Source: an uncultured Gammaproteobacteria bacterium (GTDB taxonomy: Bacteria > Pseudomonadota > Gammaproteobacteria > PS1 > Pseudothioglobaceae). Taken from it: a stretch of 64,000 nucleotides of DNA. Position numbers and translations under genes: made by a program. Positions 43,986 to 54,895 of this stretch are shown piece by piece; positions within the stretch are counted from its first letter, which is position 1; every line of letters begins with the position of its first letter. Below the pieces are notes generated by a model. That model did not search any database and was not told where the DNA came from. It saw nothing but the letters and a program-made list of their open reading frames with translations. The stretch covers positions 1 to 64,000 of the forward strand of contig CABXNH010000002.1 in the NCBI GenBank assembly GCA_902513495.1, given 5' to 3'.

Positions 43986-45077
43986 TTAGTGACAAAAATT
44001 TGAAACAACTGTATTAAAATTTTCTTTGGAATAAGAACCCGTAATTAACGAATCTCCAATACTCTTTAGAAGAACAAATCGTATATTGCCATCAATGGAT
44101 TTCTTATCTAAAGACATTGCCTTAATTAAGGATTCACTATCCATAGATTTTTTAATTGTTGTAGGCAGATTTGCTTTTTCAAGGATGTTTTGGATTCGAT
44201 TTGTATCTTCTTTAGATAAATCTCCTTCAAGCATTGATAGTATTGAAGCCATATACATGCCAATAGAGACCGCTTCACCATGTAAATATGTTCCATACCC
44301 AAAAGTATTTTCAATACCATGTCCAAAGGTGTGGCCTAGATTCAATAGCGCCCTCTTTCCATTCTCGAATTCATCTAAAGCTACAATTCGAGCTTTATCC
44401 TCACATGATTGAAAGATTACATCTGTTATTAAATCTTTGTCTCTATTCATAATCGATTCAATATTCTCTTCAATTATTGAGAAAAAATCAGCATTACCAA
44501 GTAGTCCATATTTAATGACTTCTGCCATCCCAGCAGAAAATTCTCGATCATTCAAGGTGTCTAGGGTATTCACATCAATAATGACTGCTTTTGGCTGAAA
44601 AAAAGCACCAATCATATTTTTACCTAAATCATGATTAACACCAGTCTTTCCTCCAACGCTGGAGTCTACCTGAGACAATAATGTTGTAGGGATTTGAATA
44701 AAGTTAACCCCTCTTTGATAAGAGGCTGCTGCAAAACCGGTAATATCACCAACCACTCCTCCGCCAAGAGCAATAAGGGTTGAAGTTCTATCAAACTTTG
44801 ACTTTAAAAGGGCATCAAAAATAGTATTAACGGTTTCCAGTGTTTTGTATTGCTCTCCATCAGGCAAAATTATAAACTCAACATTGTATCCATCTAATTG
44901 CTTAGCAACTTGATCTAAATATATAGGTGCCACTGTAGTATTTGACACAATCATGACCTGTTGACCATGAATATGGTCAGTAATAAAAGGTTTTTGTGAC
45001 AGCAGTCCGCTTCCAATAAATATAGGGTATGACTTCGAGCCAAGCTCAACATTTAGAATTTTTGGATAATCTGTCAT
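43986..45077 (-). CDS. aroB: 3-dehydroquinate synthase
   Basis: LIALGGGVVGDITGFAAASYQRGVNFIQIPTTLLSQVDSSVGGKTGVN. Confidence 0.98.
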   Translation of the reverse strand: MTDYPKILNVELGSKSYPIFIGSGLLSQKPFITDHIHGQQVMIVSNTTVAPIYLDQVAKQLDGYNVEFIILPDGEQYKTLETVNTIFDALLKSKFDRTSTLIALGGGVVGDITGFAAASYQRGVNFIQIPTTLLSQVDSSVGGKTGVNHDLGKNMIGAFFQPKAVIIDVNTLDTLNDREFSAGMAEVIKYGLLGNADFFSIIEENIESIMNRDKDLITDVIFQSCEDKARIVALDEFENGKRALLNLGHTFGHGIENTFGYGTYLHGEAVSIGMYMASILSMLEGDLSKEDTNRIQNILEKANLPTTIKKSMDSESLIKAMSLDKKSIDGNIRFVLLKSIGDSLITGSYSKENFNTVVSNFCH

Positions 45078-47845
45078 TAAGCAAACACCCTATTTTCACC
45101 TTTACCGGAGACATTTTCAATACATCTATCACATAGATCATCATGCGCCTTATTTTGACCAATTTCTGGGCGATGATGCCAACAACGAACACACTTTTGA
45201 TGGTTACTTTTGTGAACTTTAATTGCGATTGAGCTATTAATCTCTTTTGCGTCTGATGGTTTGTCCGATAATTCATTGACCCTTGCTTCAGAGGTTATAA
45301 AGACAAATCTTAATTCACTCTTAAGGCCTAACAAGTTTTGATAATTCTCATCTTTACAGTAAATATCAACTTCGGCATCAAGTGACGATCCTATGACCTT
45401 ATTTTGCCTCATCTCTTCAAGCTCTTTTCTTAAATGCGTATTAATATCTCTGGAGGTCTCGATCACTGGATTATCAAAATTACCCTCTAGACCCTCATAC
45501 CAGGTCTGAAGGAAAACACTTTCATTGCTAGCTCCTGGCAAAAATTGCCATATTTCCTCTGAGGTAAATGTAAGGACGGGCGATAACCATCGTACCATTG
45601 CATGAGAGATATGAAATAATGCACTTTGAGCAGAGCGTCTCGCCAATGATTCAGCCTGAGTCGTATATTGTCTATCCTTAATGACATCCAAATAAAAACC
45701 ACCTAAATCGTTAGTACAAAAATTAAGGATAGCCTTCATAACAAAATGAAAATTATAATTTTCGTACTCGTTAATAACTTGTTGCTGTAAATCATGCGTT
45801 TTTGACACAATCCATCGATCTAGAACGAGCATATTATTCATATCAACTAAATCATTCTTTGGATTAAAGCCCTGCATATTTGCAAGCATAAAGCGCATAG
45901 TATTCCTAATTCTTCTATAGCTGTCTGCACTTCGGTTTAGAATTTCATCAGAAACGGTCATCTCTCCAGAGTAATCAGTACTTCCAATCCATAGCCTCAA
46001 AATATCAGCGCCTAAAGAGTTTACAACCTTTTGCGGGGGAATGACATTGCCAAGAGACTTACTCATCTTGTATCCATTTTGATCCACCGTAAAGCCATGA
46101 GTTAAAACCTGTTTGTATGGTGCTCTTTCATTAATAGCGCAAGATGTTAAAAGAGATGATTGAAACCATCCTCGGTGCTGGTCTGAACCCTCAAGGTACA
46201 TATCTGCCACATCACTTAAATAATTGCTTGCTTTTAAAACGGCATAATGACTTACGCCAGAATCAAACCAAACATCTAGCGTATCAGTCGTTTTCTCGTA
46301 ATCTTTGGCTTCAGAGCCTAAAACATCCTCTACTTGAAGTTTGAACCAAGCCTCAATTCCATCAAGCTCAATTTTTTTGGCAACCACTTCAAACAAATTT
46401 TCAGTGTCAGGATGCAACTCTCCAGTATTTTTATTAATGAATAAAGTGATTGGAGAGCCCCAATATCTTTGACGCGAAATACACCAGTCTGGCCTATTGC
46501 CAACCATTAGTTCAATACGCTTTTGCCCCCAATCTGGAATCCACTTAACGTTCAGTATTTCATCGTTAACCTTATCTCTTAGGTTCTTTTGCGTCATTGA
46601 GACAAACCATTGCGGTGTTGCACGAAAAATAACTGGTGTTTTGTGTCTCCAGCAATGCGGATACGAGTGGGTGATAGGCTCATGTTTGACCAGCGTACCT
46701 TGAGTTTCTAGCAACTCCATAATCGTTGCATTAGCCTTAAAAATAAATTCTCCTGCTACGCCCTCGGTAGAATCTATAAATACACCTCTTCCATCTACAG
46801 GACAGTCTACAGGGAGGTTGTACTGCAAGCCAACTACATAATCATCCTGGCCATGTGCTGGTGCGGTGTGAACGGCTCCAGTTCCAGTTTCAGTGGTCAC
46901 ATGATCTCCAAGAATGACTGGGACTTGTTTGTCATAAAAGGGATGCTGAAGCATGATCCCCTCAAGTTCAGAGCCTTTATATGTTCTGCTTAGTTTTTTG
47001 AAGTCTTTGATTCCATATCTTTCGAGAGAAGATTCAATCAAATCTTCAGACAAAATATAGAAAGTCTTGCCGACATCGACCAAAGCATAATTAAGATCAG
47101 GATGAAGTGAAACAGCTTCATTAGCTGGCAATGTCCAAGGCGTTGTGGTCCAGATAATAAGGGCTACAGGTTTATCATTTCCAAAAAAATCACCAACAAC
47201 GTTGAACGCAACATCAACTGTATCAGAGCCTTTATCTTTGTACTCTACTTCAGCTTCAGCGAGTGCAGATGAGCATTCTGTACACCAATGAACAGGTTTA
47301 AATCCTTTAGCAAGATGGCCATTTTTAACAATTTTTCCAAGTGCACGAACAATATCAGCTTCATATTTAAAGTTTTTAGTTAAGTAAGGATTATCCCAAT
47401 CACCAAAAATTCCTAAACGCTTAAAATCAACTTTTTGTTTTTCGATTTGCTTGTCTGCGTATTCTCTGCAGGCAGCTCGAAACTCGTCAGCAGAAATTTT
47501 ATGTCCAACTTTTCCTTTCTTTTTTTCAACCATGTGCTCAATTGGAAGCCCATGACAATCCCACCCAGGGACATAAGGCGCGTCATAGCCCGACAAGGTT
47601 TTGCTTTTAACTATGACATCTTTAAGGACTTTGTTAACAGCATGTCCGATATGAATATCACCATTTGCATACGGGGGTCCATCATGCAAAACAAATAATG
47701 GCTTACCTTTAAATTTTTGACGAATTTGTTGATTAATATCTTTGTCTTGCCATTCTTTAAGGAAAGACCCTTCTCGATTTGCCAAGTTAGCCTTCATTGG
47801 AAAATCAGTAGCAGGTAAATTTAAGGTGTTTTTGTAGTCAGACAT
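45077..47845 (-). CDS. ileS: Isoleucyl-tRNA synthetase
   Basis: [19 protein letters not shown] (HIGH), KMSKSLGN (KMSKS), C-terminal Zn motif [19 protein letters not shown]. Confidence 0.99.
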   Translation of the reverse strand: MSDYKNTLNLPATDFPMKANLANREGSFLKEWQDKDINQQIRQKFKGKPLFVLHDGPPYANGDIHIGHAVNKVLKDVIVKSKTLSGYDAPYVPGWDCHGLPIEHMVEKKKGKVGHKISADEFRAACREYADKQIEKQKVDFKRLGIFGDWDNPYLTKNFKYEADIVRALGKIVKNGHLAKGFKPVHWCTECSSALAEAEVEYKDKGSDTVDVAFNVVGDFFGNDKPVALIIWTTTPWTLPANEAVSLHPDLNYALVDVGKTFYILSEDLIESSLERYGIKDFKKLSRTYKGSELEGIMLQHPFYDKQVPVILGDHVTTETGTGAVHTAPAHGQDDYVVGLQYNLPVDCPVDGRGVFIDSTEGVAGEFIFKANATIMELLETQGTLVKHEPITHSYPHCWRHKTPVIFRATPQWFVSMTQKNLRDKVNDEILNVKWIPDWGQKRIELMVGNRPDWCISRQRYWGSPITLFINKNTGELHPDTENLFEVVAKKIELDGIEAWFKLQVEDVLGSEAKDYEKTTDTLDVWFDSGVSHYAVLKASNYLSDVADMYLEGSDQHRGWFQSSLLTSCAINERAPYKQVLTHGFTVDQNGYKMSKSLGNVIPPQKVVNSLGADILRLWIGSTDYSGEMTVSDEILNRSADSYRRIRNTMRFMLANMQGFNPKNDLVDMNNMLVLDRWIVSKTHDLQQQVINEYENYNFHFVMKAILNFCTNDLGGFYLDVIKDRQYTTQAESLARRSAQSALFHISHAMVRWLSPVLTFTSEEIWQFLPGASNESVFLQTWYEGLEGNFDNPVIETSRDINTHLRKELEEMRQNKVIGSSLDAEVDIYCKDENYQNLLGLKSELRFVFITSEARVNELSDKPSDAKEINSSIAIKVHKSNHQKCVRCWHHRPEIGQNKAHDDLCDRCIENVSGKGENRVFA

Positions 47846-47957
47846 TCTGGCGTATATTATTTCTATCTAAAAACGCCATTATACTTGACACATAAGGTAT
47901 ATCAAGATTGATAATCTCTTGAAAATGTAAATTAAAACTTCTAAAAAAGGTACTGAT

Positions 47958-48692
47958 TTAACTTTGTAAATTAACTGACTTTAGGAGTGCTTGTACCTGT
48001 TTCGGTTTGAGATATTCTGATTGATTTGCACGCAATTTTTCAGGCAAACGAATATCGCTAAATCTTGTTCTAATAAGTCGAGAAACTTTAAAATCTAATG
48101 CCTCCCATAGCCTTCTTACCTCTCTTTTTCTGCCCTCTCTAACGACTACATGGTACCATCGGTTAGCACCCTCCCCACCTCCAAGAGTGACTCTATGAAA
48201 TTTTGCAAAGCCATCATCTAACTCTATGCCGGATTTGAGCTGTTTGATGTGATCGTCTTCTACCTTGCCCAAAACGCGAACTGCATACTCCCTATCTATT
48301 TCTGAACTGGGATGCATTAATTTATTAGCTAAGTCTCCATTATTGGTGAACAGAAGTAGCCCTGAAGTATTCAGATCCAAACGACCTACCATAACCCATC
48401 GCGTATTCTCAGGTAGGAAGTCAAAAACACTCTTTCGACCCTCTTCATCCTTGTTTGAGCATATAACGCCGGCTTGTTTATTTAGTATCAGTACTTTTGT
48501 TTCTTCCTCTGCATAGCGCTGAAGATCTATTAATCTTCCATCAATAGTTACTCTATCTGTTATAAGAGCTTTATCGCCGAGCTTTGCTTCTTGATTATTT
48601 GTTGAAATTCTACCTTGCTCAATTAATCTTTCTGCCCAGCGCCTTGAGCCGTACCCAGCATTTGCAATGAGTTTTTGTAATCTTTCAGACAT
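47958..48692 (-). CDS. rluB: 23S rRNA pseudouridine synthase RluB-like (S4 domain plus RsuA family)
   Basis: RLQKLIANAGYGSRRWAERLI, VGRLDLNTSGLLLFTNNGDLANKLMHP, EGRKREVRRLWE. Confidence 0.93.
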   Translation of the reverse strand: MSERLQKLIANAGYGSRRWAERLIEQGRISTNNQEAKLGDKALITDRVTIDGRLIDLQRYAEEETKVLILNKQAGVICSNKDEEGRKSVFDFLPENTRWVMVGRLDLNTSGLLLFTNNGDLANKLMHPSSEIDREYAVRVLGKVEDDHIKQLKSGIELDDGFAKFHRVTLGGGEGANRWYHVVVREGRKREVRRLWEALDFKVSRLIRTRFSDIRLPEKLRANQSEYLKPKQVQALLKSVNLQS

Positions 48693-48708
48693 AAATTTAT
48701 AGCTTTAT

Positions 48709-49908
48709 TTAGTAGGTTATACCCATGGCGTCTCGAACTTCGTCCATAGTAGTTTTTGCCACTATTCGTGCTCGTTCAGAGCCGTCAAAGATTATTTCCT
48801 GAATTAGATTAGGGTTTGACTCATACTTCATTATTTCTTCTTGAATAGGCTCTAATTCAGAATTGATAGAGTCTACAATCGTCTTTTTACACTCTATACA
48901 CCCTATTTTGGCTTTAGTACAGCCTTCCTTTACCCAACTCAAAGTTTCATCGGTGGAATATATTTGATGCATTTGCCAAACAGGGCATTTATTTGGATCT
49001 CCAACATCTGTTAGTTTAATACGTGCTGGATCTGTTGGCATTCTATTCACCTTTTGCTTAACTGATTCAGGCTCTTCCCTTAATGAGATCGTATTATTGT
49101 AAGACTTAGACATTTTTTGTCCATCCAAACCAGGCATTTTTGATGCTTTCGTGAGCAGCGCTTCGGGCTCAGTGAGTATGATTTTTCCCAAACCTTCTAT
49201 AAATCCAAGTAGTCTTTCTCTATCGCCTAGAGTGATGTTTTGTTGTTCTCCAAGCAGAGCTTTTGCCTTTACCAGTGATTCATCATCACCCGTCTCTTGA
49301 TAAGCTTTTCGAAGCTCTCTATAAAGTTTGGACTGCTTCTTTCCCATCTTACCAATCGCTAATTCAGCTTTCTCTTCAAAATCAGATTCTCTGCCATAAA
49401 CATAATTAAAGCGCCTTGCAACCTCTCTAGTAAACTCAACATGCGCAACTTGATCTTCACCGACAGGAACAAGGCCAGCCTTATAAATTAATATGTCGGC
49501 ACTTTGAAGAAGTGGGTAACCTAAAAAACCATAGGTTGATAAGTCCTTAGATTTCAACTTTTCTTGCTGATCCTTGAATGACGGGACTCTCTCTAGCCAG
49601 CTAAGAGGGGTTGTCATGGATAAAAGCAAATGAAGCTCTGCGTGCTCAGGCACTTTTGATTGAACGAATAGGGTTGCAGTGTTTGGATTAAGGCCAGTCG
49701 CCAGCCAGTCAATAACCATATCTGAGACGTTTTTTTCTAGATCAATCCTGTCAGAATAGTGAGTTGTGAATGCATGCCAATCAGCTACAAAATAATAAGA
49801 ATCATACTCATTTTGAAGTCTTGCCCAGTTTTTAAGAACACCATGGTAATGCCCAAGATGAAGTTGGCCTGTTGGACGCATTCCAGATAGTACGCGATGA
49901 TCTTTCAT
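48709..49908 (-). CDS. trpS: Tryptophanyl-tRNA synthetase (long form)
   Basis: SGMRPTGQLHLGHYHGVL, MPGLDGQKMSKSYNNTI. Confidence 0.97.
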   Translation of the reverse strand: MKDHRVLSGMRPTGQLHLGHYHGVLKNWARLQNEYDSYYFVADWHAFTTHYSDRIDLEKNVSDMVIDWLATGLNPNTATLFVQSKVPEHAELHLLLSMTTPLSWLERVPSFKDQQEKLKSKDLSTYGFLGYPLLQSADILIYKAGLVPVGEDQVAHVEFTREVARRFNYVYGRESDFEEKAELAIGKMGKKQSKLYRELRKAYQETGDDESLVKAKALLGEQQNITLGDRERLLGFIEGLGKIILTEPEALLTKASKMPGLDGQKMSKSYNNTISLREEPESVKQKVNRMPTDPARIKLTDVGDPNKCPVWQMHQIYSTDETLSWVKEGCTKAKIGCIECKKTIVDSINSELEPIQEEIMKYESNPNLIQEIIFDGSERARIVAKTTMDEVRDAMGITY

Positions 49909-49941
49909 TTTATTTAATTAAGGATTAAATGTTTAATTGCA

Positions 49942-50634
49942 TTATCCCATAGATTGGCTATAGCTTTCTAAGCCATCTAAAACCAAATTATCAAAGAATT
50001 CAATAGAGTCAGGCAGCTCTTGTTTAATTTCTTTTATCATACCTCCACAAATAGCAATAATCCCATCAGAGAAGTTGGATTGAAAACTTTCAATTTGATA
50101 ATTGATAGCACTAATCATCATTGCATAGGTTCCATGCTCCCATGCATCATCAGTATTATTAGCTAAATCTTTTGAACCAGAGGTTAAATTACTCGTTTTA
50201 AACTTTTCAAAACTCCATCTTAGAGAACTCAGACCTGGCATTATTAGGCCGCCTTGATGCATTCCATTCTTATCAATCACATCACAGGTAATCGCGCTTC
50301 CAATATCAATTACCAAAAGTGGCTTATTGGGGAAATGGTTTATTGCGCCTAACATAGCAGCAAATCGATCTGCGCCTAACTTGGAAGGATCTTCATATGA
50401 AAGCGTAAGATTTCCAAATTTCTTTTGAGGTTTTATAATGTTTATTGTCTCAAAATGAGTCGATATTTCCTGAACAATATCTGAATGAGCCACAGCACTA
50501 AGCCAAGCAATATTTGTTTGGTTAAGTGCTTTTATTGAAAAATTTTCTATACCCTCTGAAAAAACTTTTGAATCACCCGTTCGCCATTTAACAGCAGAGT
50601 TTCCAATGTCTATAAAAAGGTTAGATTGGGACAT
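49942..50634 (-). CDS. coaX: Type III pantothenate kinase
   Basis: LFIDIGNSAVKWR, LGADRFAAMLGAI, LVIDIGSAITCDVID; ATG at 50634 preferred over the tracked start at 50682. Confidence 0.92.
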   Translation of the reverse strand: MSQSNLFIDIGNSAVKWRTGDSKVFSEGIENFSIKALNQTNIAWLSAVAHSDIVQEISTHFETINIIKPQKKFGNLTLSYEDPSKLGADRFAAMLGAINHFPNKPLLVIDIGSAITCDVIDKNGMHQGGLIMPGLSSLRWSFEKFKTSNLTSGSKDLANNTDDAWEHGTYAMMISAINYQIESFQSNFSDGIIAICGGMIKEIKQELPDSIEFFDNLVLDGLESYSQSMG

Positions 50635-52000
50635 CAAAAAGTGCTGAATTAATCCAAAGATGGACCAAAATACTTGCAGCATATCCTAAGGCAATCGCCC
50701 AAATCCATTTTAGATGTGACACAAAAGTATAGTAGCCTTTTGATTGTCCCATTAACGCAACACCAGCCGCAGAGCCAATTGATAGTAGACTTCCACCAAC
50801 TCCTGCTGTCAATGTAACCAATAACCATTGTCCTAGTGACATATCTGGAGTCATTGTTAACACTGCAAACATGACTGGTATGTTATCCACAATCGCAGAT
50901 AAAATTCCAACTAATACGTTAGCATAAGTAGCACCTAGCTGAACATACATGGCTTCCGATACAAGCGCTAGATAACCCATAAAGCCTAAGCCGCCAACAC
51001 TCACTATGACGCCAAAGAAGAATAGCAACGTGTCCCACTCTGCTCTAGAGACATTTTTAAAGATATCAAATTTTTCTGAGATTGGATCATTAGGGTTGTA
51101 ACCACGTTTTACAAAATAACTAATAACCATTAAGTAACCCAGACCGGTCATCATGCCCATTGCAGGAGGAAGATGTAAGAAATTATGGAAGCTTACTGCA
51201 GTCGCAATCGTTAATAGAAACATAAATGTAATTAAAACGCCGCCCATTTTAATGTCAACTTGCTCATCAATTATCTTAGGCTTTTCATTTTTAATCGCAA
51301 AATGCATAATTCCAGCAGGTATAAGGAAATTAACCAAAGATGGAAGGAATAAGCTAAAGAACTGCTGAAAATCAACGAGGCCTTTCTGCCAGACCATTAG
51401 AGTTGTAATGTCCCCAAATGGGCTGAATGCACCGCCAGCATTTGCAGCAACAACAATATTAACAAAAGCAATTGAAATAAAACGCGCATTTCCAGCCCCA
51501 ACTGCCAATACCACAGCGCCCATTACTAAGGCAGTAGTAAGATTATCTGCAATTGGTGACATAAAGAATGCTATAAAACCTGTAAGCCAGAAGAGCTGCC
51601 TGTAACTAAATCCTTTTGATATAAGCCATACCTTTAATTTTTCAAAAACAAGACGTTCACGCATCGCCTCAATATAAGTCATTGCCACTAAAAGGAACAA
51701 GAATAACTCTGCGTACTCTAAAAAATTATGCCTGACAGCAGCTTCAGCTGCATGTGGTATACCTTCGGATGCATAAACCCAGCCAATAATTCCCCATATA
51801 ATTCCAGCAACTAAAATCACTGGCTTAGATTTTCGGAAATGGGTGAATTCTTCGAGCATAACAAATGCATATGCTATGACAAACAAAATAACGGCTAAGT
51901 AACCCGCCCAATGACTTGTTAAATCAAGAGTGGTGACATCAGAAACAGCAAAACTAAGGCTTGGAATTAATCCGATTAATATAAGTAAAATTTTATTCAT
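50621..52000 (-). CDS. nhaD: Na+/H+ antiporter NhaD family
   Basis: IADNLTTALVMGAVVLAVG, AANAGGAFSPFGDITTLMVWQKG, GVGGSLLSIGSAAGVALMG. Confidence 0.93.
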   Translation of the reverse strand: MNKILLILIGLIPSLSFAVSDVTTLDLTSHWAGYLAVILFVIAYAFVMLEEFTHFRKSKPVILVAGIIWGIIGWVYASEGIPHAAEAAVRHNFLEYAELFLFLLVAMTYIEAMRERLVFEKLKVWLISKGFSYRQLFWLTGFIAFFMSPIADNLTTALVMGAVVLAVGAGNARFISIAFVNIVVAANAGGAFSPFGDITTLMVWQKGLVDFQQFFSLFLPSLVNFLIPAGIMHFAIKNEKPKIIDEQVDIKMGGVLITFMFLLTIATAVSFHNFLHLPPAMGMMTGLGYLMVISYFVKRGYNPNDPISEKFDIFKNVSRAEWDTLLFFFGVIVSVGGLGFMGYLALVSEAMYVQLGATYANVLVGILSAIVDNIPVMFAVLTMTPDMSLGQWLLVTLTAGVGGSLLSIGSAAGVALMGQSKGYYTFVSHLKWIWAIALGYAASILVHLWINSALFDVPI

Positions 52001-52820
52001 TGTTTATTTTTTCTAGTTTAGGTCCATTTTTATTATTAAGCGTTATCTCTTCATCTATTAGGTCTACATCGAGTGTAGCTAAGCAATAAAATAACGAATT
52101 ATATTTTACCTTAGATACAACAATTCCACTACCTTTATACCGATCACCTCTTGCCAAAGCATTCTTTGAGGTTGCACAAAATAGTGAGTCACCAACAGAC
52201 ATCTCTTGATCAGCTCTAAAAGAAAATAATCGACGTTTTGCTGAACCTAAATAATGAAGTCGAGCAACGACTTCTTGCCCTGGATAGCAGCCTTTTGAAA
52301 AACTCACACCCAATTCATCGATATCTAAATTAAGCATTTGAGGAACCAGTTTTTCACTAGTATTTAAATATATTTCTGGAATTTGAGAATCAATACAAGC
52401 CTTTTTCCATTCATCATCATTATGATTAATTTCTTTATTCATCTCACCAGAAGAAACAATTAAGAGTGACATACCTTCATTCATTGAATATGCATTAGAA
52501 TGACTTTCATTAATTAAACCAATCTGATTATATTGTTCTGAGATATCTTCTATTACTACATCTGACATAATGACAAACATTTGAAGTCTTGAAGTAACTT
52601 TTTCACTAAGTTCAGCTGGAAAAGATAGAATAAAATAATCATTTAAACGCATGACCCAGAAGAGGACTAATATTTTTCCTTGGTGTTGGCAATAAACATT
52701 AAATTGTATTTTTGAATTATCTAGCTTATTAATATTATTGCTCAGCTGATTTTGAAGAAATAACTCTGAATCAGATCCTGATATCTTTATTAATGTTCTG
52801 TCATTTAGAAGAAGTTTCAT
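51993..52820 (-). CDS. ygfZ: YgfZ/GcvT-like folate-binding protein
   Basis: KGCYPGQEVVARLHYLGSAKRRLF motif typical of YgfZ. Confidence 0.92.
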   Translation of the reverse strand: MKLLLNDRTLIKISGSDSELFLQNQLSNNINKLDNSKIQFNVYCQHQGKILVLFWVMRLNDYFILSFPAELSEKVTSRLQMFVIMSDVVIEDISEQYNQIGLINESHSNAYSMNEGMSLLIVSSGEMNKEINHNDDEWKKACIDSQIPEIYLNTSEKLVPQMLNLDIDELGVSFSKGCYPGQEVVARLHYLGSAKRRLFSFRADQEMSVGDSLFCATSKNALARGDRYKGSGIVVSKVKYNSLFYCLATLDVDLIDEEITLNNKNGPKLEKINNE

Positions 52821-52890
52821 TAGATTTTTATTAATTGCGTGGCAATATTTTAAACATTTTTAATCAGAATTATTTTCCATTGGACAAAAA

Positions 52891-52914
52891 AAACCCAGGG
52901 CTCGCCCTGGGTTT
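52891..52914 (-). terminator. Rho-independent terminator downstream of the Ala/Thr/Ser-rich protein
   Basis: AAACCCAGGG-CTCG-CCCTGGGTTT perfect 10-bp stem; minus-strand transcript continues with a U-run (TTTTTTTTGTCC). Confidence 0.9.
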
Positions 52915-52956
52915 CAATACTAACTTAGATAAGTTAACTGTTCAAACTAAACGAAT

Positions 52957-53808
52957 TTAGAATGCAACAGAAGCCTTAAGAGTTAGTGAACTATCAAACG
53001 TGTTATACGTTGCAGATAATGCAGCACCTGAAGTCAGGTCACGCGCAACAGCGATTGTAGTGTAAGCATCTTTCTGTGCAGTTGAGTACTTAGTAGCAGT
53101 AGTAGAAGCTGCCGCAGCACGCTCTGCAGTGTGAGTTACAACTACAGTGTTACCAGTAACACCAAATGTAGCAGATACAGACTTATCACTTCCAACAGTT
53201 ACTGCAGTTCCAGCAACAGTTGTACCAATAGTCCACTCAGTAGCACCAGCATCATTAGTCAAGCTAACGTCCATACCAGCAATGCTTGCAGAACCTACAG
53301 TCTTGTCAGCACCATCTTGGATAGTGTGTGCTAATGTAACACCTGACCATGTACCTGAAACAGTTACATCACCAGAGTCATCTAGGCCGATAGTAGCGTC
53401 ACCAACTGGAGCATCTAAGCTTACAGTTACACTTCTGTTGTCACCACTGTCTGCTATAAGACCACCAGCAGTTACTGTAGTAGCTGCATCATTTTCATCA
53501 TACATATCAGCAGAAATAGTTACTGGACCAATAGTAGTAGCCAATACTGCAGAAGTAACACTTACATCGTTATTGTTCACAGTAGTTGAAGCTGAACCAT
53601 CAGTACCGCCATCAATGTCCATAGACGTTGTATAAGTAGTTGCGCCTGCCGTACCAGTAATGGTTAGGTCAGCATCGTACGAAGTAGCAGATGCAGCAGA
53701 ACCGTTATCATCATATGATACAGAAGCCGCTCCACTTAGTGCGATAGCACCCATAGCAGAAGTAGAAGCTACAGCTGTTGTCGCGAATAGTGCGATTAGT
53801 TTTTTCAT
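52957..53808 (-). CDS. Candidate small outer-membrane beta-barrel (porin-like), Ala/Thr/Ser/Asp-rich
   Basis: Signal peptide MKKLIALFATTAVASTSAMGA; alternating beta-strand-like pattern; C-terminus SLTLKASVAF ends in Phe; GGAG SD before ATG at 53808; no Cys. Confidence 0.7.
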   Translation of the reverse strand: MKKLIALFATTAVASTSAMGAIALSGAASVSYDDNGSAASATSYDADLTITGTAGATTYTTSMDIDGGTDGSASTTVNNNDVSVTSAVLATTIGPVTISADMYDENDAATTVTAGGLIADSGDNRSVTVSLDAPVGDATIGLDDSGDVTVSGTWSGVTLAHTIQDGADKTVGSASIAGMDVSLTNDAGATEWTIGTTVAGTAVTVGSDKSVSATFGVTGNTVVVTHTAERAAAASTTATKYSTAQKDAYTTIAVARDLTSGAALSATYNTFDSSLTLKASVAF

Positions 53809-54120
53809 TTTATTCTCCATTTAGAATATTTAATTGTTGGTTATCCCAACACCCTTTTGCTATTCTTACAAATAACAATGCGTACATAATAATGATATTA
53901 CACAGCTTTGTCAATGAAAATTTGAAAAATAAATACAAATAGTTGTATTTTTTCAACAATTTATCCAATTTAAACTATAAATCCTTTATATATAAGGTTT
54001 ATTAATAGTATTTTTTTTCAATAAATAAGGTTTTTTTGCTTATATAAGACGAATAAACAGGCAAACATTGATAGCTTAATTAAGAATAGTTGATTAATTG
54101 CAACTTTACTAAATACTTAA

Positions 54121-54147
54121 AAAAAACCGGGATAAGCCCGGTTTTTT
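54121..54147 (-). terminator. Rho-independent terminator downstream of the PuuD-like gene (bidirectional shape)
   Basis: AAAAAACCGGG-ATAAG-CCCGGTTTTTT, 11-bp stem. Confidence 0.88.
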
Positions 54148-54169
54148 CAATAATTATCATAAAGTACAA

Positions 54170-54802
54170 TTAAAACAAGTAGCCACCATGTCCTGCGCCA
54201 ATCATGCAAAGAAGCATTGGTACTGACAAAACGACATTAGTTCTAGAAGCCATTGCTGCTGTGAACTTAGCGCTAGCTATTTCTTCAGCACTTGCCTCAA
54301 CTATTCCGAGCACCTTTTTTTGGTTTGGCCAAATAAGGATCCATACATTAAATAGCATAATTGTCCCCATCCAGGCACCCAAACTCATCATGGGGCCTGC
54401 TGGTGCTTGAAAAATAAAAGTTTTAAAAAATCCATACTGAGGCGAGATAGATAGGGCCCATGCGCCTGTAAGCCATGTGGCAGCAGCAGCCATACGAAAC
54501 CAGAGAAGAGCTCTAGGTGCAACATACTTTCCAATTGCAGCTGGACCAGGGCCTCCTTCGTCTGCTAATGCATCAGCTAGCGCTGGCACCTGTACAAAGT
54601 TAAAATAATATAATAAGCCAATCCAGGTAACTCCAAAAATTGCATGGAGCCAAACGCTTAGATTTCTTCCAATCAAAGACGAGTTTTCAGGTGAAACATA
54701 AATAGCAACAAGGATGGCTAATACAAAGCCGCTAATAATAGTGCCTTTTACAGATGTTAATGGATTCATAGTTTTACTCATTGTTTGTTCAAAAGTTAAC
54801 AT
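54170..54802 (-). CDS. PuuD-type (DUF989) urate hydroxylase membrane-domain-like protein
   Basis: LHAIFGVTWIGLLYYFNFVQVPAL, APRALLWFRMAAAATWLTG, GTIMLFNVWILIWPNQKKVLGIV; no CxxCH. Confidence 0.75.
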   Translation of the reverse strand: MLTFEQTMSKTMNPLTSVKGTIISGFVLAILVAIYVSPENSSLIGRNLSVWLHAIFGVTWIGLLYYFNFVQVPALADALADEGGPGPAAIGKYVAPRALLWFRMAAAATWLTGAWALSISPQYGFFKTFIFQAPAGPMMSLGAWMGTIMLFNVWILIWPNQKKVLGIVEASAEEIASAKFTAAMASRTNVVLSVPMLLCMIGAGHGGYLF

Positions 54803-54895
54803 TATAAATAGTTCATGATTTAGTGAGTTGCTTTTTACTCATTTATCTTACTGAATAAGATATACTCAAACTTTTTATATAGAAGGAAATAATTA

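Noticed and set aside
48709-49908. Long TrpS (399 aa) as a possible novel insertion
   Set aside because: Long TrpS forms with a central insertion are known in other Gammaproteobacteria; not unusual enough.
53147-53635. Plus-strand 162-aa ORF (and 53131-53334) inside the barrel gene
   Set aside because: Antisense shadow of a low-complexity Ala/Thr/Ser-rich gene; no RBS, and the minus-strand gene has signal peptide, SD and terminator.
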